Positions 57,621 to 64,000 of a stretch of 64,000 bases of DNA are shown one piece after another. The position numbers were made by a program, and so were the translations under genes. Source of the stretch: Pseudomonas putida (GTDB lineage: Bacteria > Pseudomonadota > Gammaproteobacteria > Pseudomonadales > Pseudomonadaceae); NCBI RefSeq assembly GCF_028682455.1, contig NZ_JANHLD010000003.1:558001-622000 (forward strand). The letters run 5' to 3'. Under the pieces are notes generated by a model, which worked only from the letters and a program-made list of their open reading frames with translations, made no database searches and was not told the DNA's origin. Within the stretch, counting starts at the first letter, position 1; each line of letters starts with the position of its first letter.

Positions 57621-58703
57621 ATGGCCAGACCTGGATTTCGCCTCGCTGTGTTCGCCACCTTGCTGGCACTGGTGGTCGTCCTGCTCGGTGCCTACACCCG
57701 CCTCACCCATGCCGGCCTGGGCTGCCCGGACTGGCCGGGATGCTATGGCTTTATCAGCGTGCCCAAGACCGAGGCGCAGCTTGCTCATGCCGAGTTGCAC
57801 TACCCGGACACGCCGGTAGAAGTCCACAAGGGCCGCAACGAGATGGTCCACCGCTATTTCGCAGGCACCCTGGCATTGGTGATCACCCTGCTGGCCTGGC
57901 AAGCCTGGCGTCGCCACGGGCGTGAAGGTCAGCCCTACCGCCTGCCCTTGATGCTGCTGGGCGTGGTATTCGCCCAGGCGGCCTTCGGCATGTGGACGGT
58001 GACGCTCAAGCTGTGGCCGCAGGTGGTCACCGCCCACTTGCTGGGCGGCTTCGCCACCTTGAGCCTGCTGTTCCTGTTGAGTTTGCGCCTGTCCCGGGCC
58101 TTTGCCCCGCTACCTCGGCTGCCCCTGAGTGTGCGGCGGATCGCGGCCCTGGCCTTGCTGGTGGTGATCGGACAGATCGCCCTGGGCGGTTGGGTGAGCG
58201 CCAACTACGCGGCAGTGGCCTGTATCGACCTGCCCACCTGTCACGGCCAGTGGTGGCCGCAGGCGGATTTCGCCAACGGCTTTCATCTCACCCAGCACAT
58301 CGGCCCCAATTACCTGGGCGGGCAGTTGGACAGCGATGCACGCACCGCTATTCATATCAGCCATCGCCTGGGGGCGCTGATGGTCACCTGCGTACTGTTG
58401 TTGCTGAGCTGGAAGTTGCACCGTCACGGCCTGGGCAAATTGTCGCGGCTGGTGCTGCTGGCGCTGGCCGTGCAGATCGGCCTGGGCATCAGCAATGTGC
58501 TGTTCCACCTGCCACTGGCGGTCGCCGTGGCCCATAACGCCGGGGGCGCGATGCTGTTGTTGTGCATGGTGCTGGTCAATTACCGCATTCGCGTGGTGGC
58601 CCGGGCGAAGGCTCGTCGGGTCAGCCAGGGCTGGCGCCTGACGCCGCTGAACACGGGCGGCGTGGTTCACTATCTGGGAGATAACGCATGGCGACGCTTC
58701 TGA
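57621..58703 (+). CDS. ctaA: Heme A synthase (COX15/CtaA)
   Basis: A 360-residue eight-helix membrane enzyme oxidising the C8 methyl of heme O to give heme A. The first helix is followed by GAYTRLTHAGLGCPDWPGC, with the paired cysteines and histidines for heme; HLTQHIGPNYLGG and the later HISHRLGALM and HNAGGAMLL supply further ligands. It is followed by cyoE with a 16-nt overlap, so heme is processed by the two enzymes in adjacent steps. Confidence 0.95.
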   Translation: MARPGFRLAVFATLLALVVVLLGAYTRLTHAGLGCPDWPGCYGFISVPKTEAQLAHAELHYPDTPVEVHKGRNEMVHRYFAGTLALVITLLAWQAWRRHGREGQPYRLPLMLLGVVFAQAAFGMWTVTLKLWPQVVTAHLLGGFATLSLLFLLSLRLSRAFAPLPRLPLSVRRIAALALLVVIGQIALGGWVSANYAAVACIDLPTCHGQWWPQADFANGFHLTQHIGPNYLGGQLDSDARTAIHISHRLGALMVTCVLLLLSWKLHRHGLGKLSRLVLLALAVQIGLGISNVLFHLPLAVAVAHNAGGAMLLLCMVLVNYRIRVVARAKARRVSQGWRLTPLNTGGVVHYLGDNAWRRF

Positions 58704-59587
58704 GCGAGCGCAGGCTGCAAGCGGGCTGGCGCGACTACCTGGAGCTGACCAAGCCCAAGGTCGTTGTGCTGATGCTGATCACTTCGCTGGTGGGCATGTT
58801 CCTCGCCACCCGTGCGGGAGTGCCCTGGACGGTGCTGCTGTTCGGCAACCTGGGCATCGCCTGTTGTGCAGGCGCGGCAGCGGCGGTCAATCATGTGGTG
58901 GACCGGCGCATTGACGCGCTGATGGCCCGCACCCATAAAAGGCCGTTGGCCGAAGGCCGGGTCGCACCGGCGGCTGCGCTGGTCTTTGCCTTGCTGCTGG
59001 CGCTCACGGGCATGGCCTTGCTGTTGGTGTTCACCAATGCCCTCACGGCCTGGCTGACGCTGGCCTCGCTGTTGGGCTATGCGGTGATCTATACCGGCTT
59101 TCTCAAGCGCGCCACCCCACAGAACATCGTCATTGGTGGCCTGGCCGGGGCGGCACCGCCATTGCTGGGCTGGGTGGCGATCAGCGGGCACATCAGCGCA
59201 GAGCCCTTGCTGCTGGTGCTGATCATCTTCGCCTGGACCCCGCCGCACTTCTGGGCCCTGGCCATCCACCGCAAGGAAGAATACGCCAAGGCGGATATCC
59301 CCATGCTGCCGGTGACCCACGGCGAGCACTACACAAAAGTGCATATCCTGCTTTACACCCTGGTACTGCTGGCGGTCAGCCTGCTGCCTTTTGTCATTCA
59401 CATGAGCGGTGTGTTGTACCTGGCCTGCGCCGTGGTGCTGGGCGCACGCTTCCTGCAATGGGCCTGGGTGTTGTACCGTGGCAGCCGGCCGCACGCGGCG
59501 ATCAAGACCTTCAAGTACTCTATCTGGTACCTGTTCCTGTTGTTCATCGCGCTGCTTGTAGACCACTACCTACTGTTGAACCTATGA
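58688..59587 (+). CDS. cyoE: Protoheme IX farnesyltransferase (heme O synthase)
   Basis: A 299-residue UbiA-family polytopic enzyme adding a farnesyl group to heme B. It has the two prenyl-diphosphate Asp motifs (NHVVDRRIDALMARTHKRP and the YAKADIPMLPVTHGE region) and nine hydrophobic helices. Starts inside ctaA and ends overlapping the SCO gene by 4 nt (ATGA). Pseudomonads have a second copy with the cyo oxidase; this one serves the aa3 oxidase, also called ctaB. Confidence 0.95.
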   Translation: MATLLSERRLQAGWRDYLELTKPKVVVLMLITSLVGMFLATRAGVPWTVLLFGNLGIACCAGAAAAVNHVVDRRIDALMARTHKRPLAEGRVAPAAALVFALLLALTGMALLLVFTNALTAWLTLASLLGYAVIYTGFLKRATPQNIVIGGLAGAAPPLLGWVAISGHISAEPLLLVLIIFAWTPPHFWALAIHRKEEYAKADIPMLPVTHGEHYTKVHILLYTLVLLAVSLLPFVIHMSGVLYLACAVVLGARFLQWAWVLYRGSRPHAAIKTFKYSIWYLFLLFIALLVDHYLLLNL

Positions 59588-60216
59588 CTCGAACCCAGAA
59601 AACCGTCTTCATTCTCGTTGCCCTGGTCGCCGTGATCCTTGGGCTTACTGTCAACAAGGTGCTCAATGGCCGCAGCGAGGGCAATCCCACCGAGCTGATC
59701 GACGCCGGCATCATTTTGCTGCCGCAAAGCCGCACCGTGCCGAGCCTGGAAATGACCGATGAAAAGGGTCAGGCCGTGGCGGTGGATGAACTCAAGGACA
59801 AATGGTCGCTGCTGTTCTTCGGCTATACCTTCTGCCCGGACATCTGCCCGACCACCCTCGCGCAGCTGCGCCAGGTTAAGAGCGAACTGCCTAAAGAGGC
59901 AGCGGATCGCCTGCAGGTGATTCTGGTCAGCGTGGACCCCAACCGCGATACCCCGGCGCAGCTGCAGCAGTACCTGGGTTATTTCGACAAGGATTTTCGT
60001 GGCCTGACCGGCTCACTGGAGAACATTCAGAAACTGGCCAATGCGGTGAGTATTCCGTTCATTCCGGCCGATACCAGCAAGCCGAACTACACCGTCGATC
60101 ACAGCGGCAACCTGGCCTTGATTGGGCCGGATGGCAAACAGCGCGGCTTCATTCGCGCGCCGTTCAACAACCAGAAGCTGGTTGCTCAGTTGCCGGGGTT
60201 GGTTAAGCGGGATTGA
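59584..60216 (+). CDS. SCO1/SenC family copper chaperone
   Basis: A 210-residue thioredoxin-fold protein tethered by an N-terminal helix (about 8-25). Copper ligands are Cys in FFGYTFCPDICPTTL (CxxxC) and the His of VDHSGNLALIGPDG. It delivers Cu to the CuA site of CoxB or maintains its thiols. It is the last gene of the cox cluster and ends at a REP hairpin. Confidence 0.93.
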   Translation: MTRTQKTVFILVALVAVILGLTVNKVLNGRSEGNPTELIDAGIILLPQSRTVPSLEMTDEKGQAVAVDELKDKWSLLFFGYTFCPDICPTTLAQLRQVKSELPKEAADRLQVILVSVDPNRDTPAQLQQYLGYFDKDFRGLTGSLENIQKLANAVSIPFIPADTSKPNYTVDHSGNLALIGPDGKQRGFIRAPFNNQKLVAQLPGLVKRD

Positions 60217-60222
60217 AAAAAA

Positions 60223-60277
60223 ATCGCGGGGCAAGCCTGCTCCTACACTCACGGTAGGAGCGGGCTTGCCCCGCGAT
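60223..60277. repeat. REP palindrome, copy 7
   Basis: ATCGCGGGGCAAGCCTGCTCC / GGAGCGGGCTTGCCCCGCGAT with a longer loop; one arm has a C-to-T change (GCCTGC), leaving one G-T pair. It separates the convergent SCO and metQ genes. Confidence 0.93.
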
Positions 60278-60288
60278 CAATTACAGAA

Positions 60289-61059
60289 TCAGAACGCAGG
60301 CTTGACCGCGCCCTTGTACTTCTCTTCGATGAACTTCTTCACTTCCGGGGTGTGCAGGGCTGCAACCAGCTTCTTCACCGCCTCGGCATCCTTGTTGTCT
60401 TCGCGGGTTACCAGAATGTTCACATAAGGCGAGTCGCTGCCTTCGATGACCAGTGCGTCCTTTTCAGGGCTGAGCTTGGCTTCCAGCGCGTAGTTGGTGT
60501 TGATCAGCGCCAGGTCGACCTGGGTCAGCACGCGCGGGATGGTCGCCGCTTCCAGTTCACGGAACTTGAAGTTCTTGCTGTTCTCGGTGATGTCTTTGAC
60601 GGTGGACAGGATGTTGGTGTTGTCCTTGAGCTTGATCACGCCGGACTTGTCCAGCAGCAGCAAGGCACGGCCGCCGTTGGTGGCATCGTTTGGGATGACC
60701 ACGGTGGCAGTCGATGGCAGTTCGTCGAGCTTCTTGTACTTGCTGGAGTAGGCGCCCAGGGGCTCCAGGTGTACACCGGCAACGCTGACCAGATGGGTAT
60801 TCTTGGCCTTGTTGAACTCGTCCAGGTAGGGCTGGTGCTGGAAGAAGTTGGCGTCCAGGCGCTTTTCGGCAACCTGGACGTTCGGCTGGATGTAGTCGGT
60901 GAATACCTTCACCTTCAGGTCCACGCCTTCTTTGGCCAGGGCCGGTTTGACGAACTCGAGGATCTCGGCGTGGGGAACCGGGGTGGCGGCCACGGTCAGG
61001 GTCTCGGCCTGGGCAGAGAAGGCCGCGACGGCGGCGACAACAGCAAGCAGCTTTTTCAT
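60289..61059 (-). CDS. metQ: Methionine ABC transporter substrate-binding protein
   Basis: A 256-residue NlpA-family binding protein for methionine. The signal peptide ends in SAQA, before ETLTVAA; the usual lipobox cysteine of MetQ is absent, so it looks like a free periplasmic protein. Conserved are ATPVPHAEILEFVKP, YIQPNVQVAEKRLDANFFQHQPYLDEF and ALINTNYALEA. The ATG at 61059 follows AAGGAGTGATTTG. It is the third gene of metN-metI-metQ. Confidence 0.92.
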   Translation of the reverse strand: MKKLLAVVAAVAAFSAQAETLTVAATPVPHAEILEFVKPALAKEGVDLKVKVFTDYIQPNVQVAEKRLDANFFQHQPYLDEFNKAKNTHLVSVAGVHLEPLGAYSSKYKKLDELPSTATVVIPNDATNGGRALLLLDKSGVIKLKDNTNILSTVKDITENSKNFKFRELEAATIPRVLTQVDLALINTNYALEAKLSPEKDALVIEGSDSPYVNILVTREDNKDAEAVKKLVAALHTPEVKKFIEEKYKGAVKPAF

Positions 61060-61121
61060 CAAATCACTCCTTGTGAGGGCCGGTCCGGCCCCCGGTGCGT
61101 CGGCAGCGCCGACCCATGGGG

Positions 61122-61793
61122 TTACTTACGGGAAAAATGCACAACCAGTTTGTCGCCCACGCTCTGCAGCACTTGAACCAGGATCAGCAGCAGGACCACG
61201 GTGACAATCATGACGTCGGTCTGGAAGCGTTGGTAACCAAAGCGGATCGCCAGGTCGCCCAGGCCGCCCGCGCCCACCACACCCGCCATGGCGGTGTATG
61301 ACACCAGGGTAATGGCGGTAACCGTGATGGCCGCGAAGATACCCGGACGGGCTTCCGGCAACAGGGCATTCATGATGATCTGGCGAGTAGTGGCACCCAT
61401 CGACTGGGTCGCTTCGATGATGCCTCGATCGACTTCGCGCAGGGCGGTTTCCACCAGGCGGGCAAAGAACGGCGTGGCGCCCACCACCAGCGGTGGAATG
61501 GCCCCGGCGACGCCCAGCGAGGTGCCGGTGATCAGCACCGTGAAGGGAATCATCACGATCAGCAGGATGATGAACGGCAGCGAGCGCAGGATGTTGACGA
61601 CCAGCGACAGCAGCGCGTACACGCCTTTTTGCTCGAACAGCTGACGCGGGCCGCACAGGAACAGCAACACGCCCAACGGCAGGCCCAGCAGCACGGTGAA
61701 GAACAGCGAGCCGAACAGCATGATCATGGTGTCGACGGTGGCCAGCCAGATTTCGGCCCAATCGACGTTGGCAAAGAAACTCAGGAATTCCAT
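61122..61793 (-). CDS. metI: Methionine ABC transporter permease
   Basis: A 223-residue permease with five transmembrane helices. The ATPase-coupling loop EATQSMGATTRQIIMNALLPEARPGI is present, and RSLPFIILLIVMIPFT is the conserved family helix. It starts in TAATG, overlapping the metN stop by one base, and lies 62 nt upstream of metQ in the operon. Confidence 0.95.
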   Translation of the reverse strand: MEFLSFFANVDWAEIWLATVDTMIMLFGSLFFTVLLGLPLGVLLFLCGPRQLFEQKGVYALLSLVVNILRSLPFIILLIVMIPFTVLITGTSLGVAGAIPPLVVGATPFFARLVETALREVDRGIIEATQSMGATTRQIIMNALLPEARPGIFAAITVTAITLVSYTAMAGVVGAGGLGDLAIRFGYQRFQTDVMIVTVVLLLILVQVLQSVGDKLVVHFSRK

Positions 61794-62800
61794 TAACGCA
61801 GTACCTCCATATGAACATCAGCCGCCGTGAAGCGAGCGAATGCCGCTTCCATGTCGCCGCCGGTGACGGCCAGGGTCAGCTGCCCATACGGGGTGTCTTT
61901 GATGCGATCGATGCGGCCCGCGAGGATGCTGTAGTCCACACCGGTTTCCCGGGCCACGGTGCCCAGCAGCGGCGCATAGGTGGCGTCGCCCTGGAAGGTC
62001 AGGCGGATGATCCGGCCCGGCACATGGGCGAAGTCGTCGCGCTGCTCGGCTTCGTCGACCTGCTCGTCTTCCTGGACGAAGCGCTTGGTGGTCGGGTGCT
62101 GCGGGTGCAGGAATACATCGGCAACCGGCCCCTGCTCGACGATCTGCCCGGCGTCCATGACCGCCACGCGGTCGCAGACCCGACGGATCACGTCCATTTC
62201 ATGGGTGATCAGTACGATGGTCAGTTTGAGTTCGCGGTTGATCTCGGCCAGCAATTGCAGCACCGAGGCGGTGGTCTGCGGGTCGAGCGCGCTAGTGGCC
62301 TCGTCGCACAGCAGGATCTTCGGCTTGGTGGCCAGGGCGCGGGCGATGCCTACCCGTTGCTTTTGGCCGCCCGACAGCTGCGCCGGGTACTTTCGGGCGT
62401 GATCCGACAGGCCGACGCGAGCCAGCAACTCATTGACGCGGGCGTCGATGTCCTTGCGCGACAGCTCGCCGGCCAGGGTCAGTGGCAGGGCGACGTTGTC
62501 GGCCACGGTCTTGGAGGCCAGCAGGTTGAAGTGCTGGAAGATCATCCCGACTTGCTGGCGGAAGCGACGCAGGTCGTTGGCGTTGAAGGCGGTGACGTCT
62601 TCGCCGTCGACAATGATCTTGCCGCCGCTTGGGGCTTCCAGGCGGTTGATCAGGCGCAGCAGGGTACTTTTACCGGCACCGGAATGGCCGATCAGTCCGA
62701 ACACCTGGCCGTCTTCGACACTCAGGTTGGTCGGGTGCAGCGCGGGGATGTCCCTACCGGCGACGCGGTAGGTTTTATGCACATTTTGAAACTCGATCAC
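61793..62800 (-). CDS. metN: Methionine ABC transporter ATP-binding protein
   Basis: A 335-residue ABC ATPase. Walker A is [11 protein letters not shown], signature [16 protein letters not shown], and Walker [13 protein letters not shown], followed by the C-terminal NIL regulatory domain (about 255-335) that senses intracellular methionine and inhibits transport. Start is GTG at 62800. It heads the metNIQ operon, divergent from katE across 225 bp. Confidence 0.95.
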   Translation of the reverse strand: MIEFQNVHKTYRVAGRDIPALHPTNLSVEDGQVFGLIGHSGAGKSTLLRLINRLEAPSGGKIIVDGEDVTAFNANDLRRFRQQVGMIFQHFNLLASKTVADNVALPLTLAGELSRKDIDARVNELLARVGLSDHARKYPAQLSGGQKQRVGIARALATKPKILLCDEATSALDPQTTASVLQLLAEINRELKLTIVLITHEMDVIRRVCDRVAVMDAGQIVEQGPVADVFLHPQHPTTKRFVQEDEQVDEAEQRDDFAHVPGRIIRLTFQGDATYAPLLGTVARETGVDYSILAGRIDRIKDTPYGQLTLAVTGGDMEAAFARFTAADVHMEVLR

Positions 62801-63025
62801 GTAGCGAACCTTGTGGGGCGCATGGAAATTTGGTCAGCGGTTAGCCGGGCGCGCATTTTAGCCTGTTCGTATAGAGGTTCTTAGCATTTATTTCGTAATA
62901 GACCAATGCTACGGGAATAACGCGATCAGTGGTAAATCCGAATGAACGCTCGCAGTACCTGGTCAGTCACTACTGAAAGGGCCCGCCGTGGGGTCGAACC
63001 GAGACTGATCGAGGAGAGCGTTCCA

Positions 63026-64000
63026 ATGCCCAGCAAGAAGAATCCGCCCAAGGAAAGTCAACTGGCCGGCACCCAGACCCCGGACCGGGCCAACACCAAT
63101 GCCAAGCTGCAGAGTCTGGAAACCTTTCGCAGCGACGCAACAGGCCAGGCCTTGCGTACCAATCAGGGGGTCAAGGTTGCCGACAACCAGAACACCCTGC
63201 GCGCAGGCGATCGCGGCCCGTCGTTGCTCGAAGACTTCATCATGCGCGAGAAGATCACCCACTTTGACCATGAGCGTATTCCCGAGCGGATCGTCCACGC
63301 ACGGGGTAGCGGCGCCCATGGCTACTTCCAGGCCTATCAATCCCACGCAGCGCTGACCAAGGCCGGATTCCTGCAGGATCCGGAAAAAATCACCCCGGTG
63401 TTCGTACGTTTTTCAACCGTCCAGGGGCCACGAGGGTCGGGAGACACCGTGCGTGACGTGCGCGGCTTTGCTGTGAAGTTCTTCACCGAGGAAGGCAACT
63501 TCGACCTGGTGGGTAACAACATGCCGGTGTTTTTCATCCAGGATGCGATCAAGTTCCCTGACTTCGTCCATGCGGTAAAACCCGAGCCCCATAACGAAAT
63601 GCCCACGGGCGGCTCGGCCCACGACACATTCTGGGATTTTGTCTCGCTGGTGCCGGAGTCTGCACACATGGTGATCTGGGCGATGTCGGACCGGGCCATT
63701 CCGAAAAGCCTGCGCACCATGCAGGGATTTGGCGTGCACACCTTTCGCATGATCAACGCCAAGGGCGAGTCGCACTTCGTCAAGTTCCACTGGAAGCCCA
63801 AGGCGGGTGTCTGCTCGCTGCTCTGGGATGAAGCGCAGAAGTTGGCCGGCAAGGACACCGACTATCACCGTCGTGACTTGTGGGAGGCCATTGAAACCGG
63901 AAATTACCCGGAATGGGAGTTCGGCGTGCAGATCGTGCCGGAGGCGGACGAACACAAATTCGACTTCGACCTGCTCGACCCGACCAAGATCATTCCTGAA
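63026..64000 (+). CDS. katE: Large-subunit catalase, N-terminal part (cut by window end)
   Basis: An open frame to the window edge, 325 codons visible, of a clade 2 monofunctional heme catalase (HPII type, about 700+ residues in full). The catalytic His91 ([12 protein letters not shown]) and Asn164 (GNNMPVF) have the same 73-residue spacing as His128/Asn201 of E. coli HPII. The long N-terminal extension ([17 protein letters not shown]) is typical of the large type. GAGGAG lies 8 nt before the ATG. Such enzymes are usually RpoS-controlled; no clear promoter was identified. Confidence 0.93.
   Translation, partial: MPSKKNPPKESQLAGTQTPDRANTNAKLQSLETFRSDATGQALRTNQGVKVADNQNTLRAGDRGPSLLEDFIMREKITHFDHERIPERIVHARGSGAHGYFQAYQSHAALTKAGFLQDPEKITPVFVRFSTVQGPRGSGDTVRDVRGFAVKFFTEEGNFDLVGNNMPVFFIQDAIKFPDFVHAVKPEPHNEMPTGGSAHDTFWDFVSLVPESAHMVIWAMSDRAIPKSLRTMQGFGVHTFRMINAKGESHFVKFHWKPKAGVCSLLWDEAQKLAGKDTDYHRRDLWEAIETGNYPEWEFGVQIVPEADEHKFDFDLLDPTKIIPE

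Noticed and set aside
62801-63025. Riboswitch or operator before metN / katE
   Set aside because: No SAM-riboswitch core, OxyR or other recognisable site could be traced by eye; a TAAAAT upstream of metN lacks a matching -35.

Overview
The window is a chromosomal segment of a Pseudomonas close to the P. putida group, immediately downstream of the replication origin. It opens inside dnaN and continues with recF and gyrB. The backbone gene order (lptA-gmhB-glyS-glyQ-tag-lpxL, trkA-rsmB-fmt-def, dprA-tsaC-qor-hemF-aroE, trpBA/trpI, cox cluster, metNIQ, katE) is the pseudomonad one as I remember it. GC content is high, and seven copies of the REP palindrome typical of the P. putida group lie between genes. 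I see no rRNA, tRNA, insertion sequence, prophage or CRISPR.

Layout. 0-4.3 kb: end of the dnaA-dnaN-recF-gyrB operon, with two parS centromere palindromes inside recF. 4.3-8.9 kb: a sulfide-oxidation module, made of a sigma-54 activator with the FisR-type three-cysteine sensor, then persulfide dioxygenase, sulfide:quinone oxidoreductase and a TauE-type exporter, with a visible -24/-12 promoter and three helically phased upstream repeats. 8.9-13.3 kb: a LysR regulator divergent from a GMC oxidoreductase and an MHS-type transporter that carries a periplasmic insert. 13.4-28.9 kb: housekeeping genes for lipid and LPS synthesis, tRNA charging, K+ uptake, translation initiation, heme and shikimate. 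28.9-34 kb: choline-O-sulfate use (SulP permease, binding protein, choline sulfatase, LysR regulator). 34-46 kb: trpBA/trpI and many small or stress genes, including two DUF1161 paralogues, two tandem lipoprotein paralogues and a peptidase whose 3' end is a REP. 46.9-48 kb: a radical SAM gene under a LexA box. 48.3-60.2 kb: beta-carbonic anhydrase, SulP transporter and a complete aa3-type cytochrome c oxidase locus with assembly genes. 60.3-62.8 kb: methionine ABC transporter. 63-64 kb: start of a large-subunit catalase cut by the window edge.

The most unusual global signal is the number of perfect DnaA boxes (TTATCCACA). I count 14 between 11.5 and 32.3 kb and none elsewhere in the window, where chance would give about 0.5. 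Five of them sit within 1.6 kb inside the choline-sulfate genes, an arrangement like the E. coli datA titration locus. Together with parS this suggests that the first 30 kb beside oriC carries DNA-level information for replication control and segregation, overlaid on coding sequence.

Limits: everything was read by eye. Start codons were chosen from Shine-Dalgarno spacing and family length. Comparisons with PAO1 or KT2440 are from memory.
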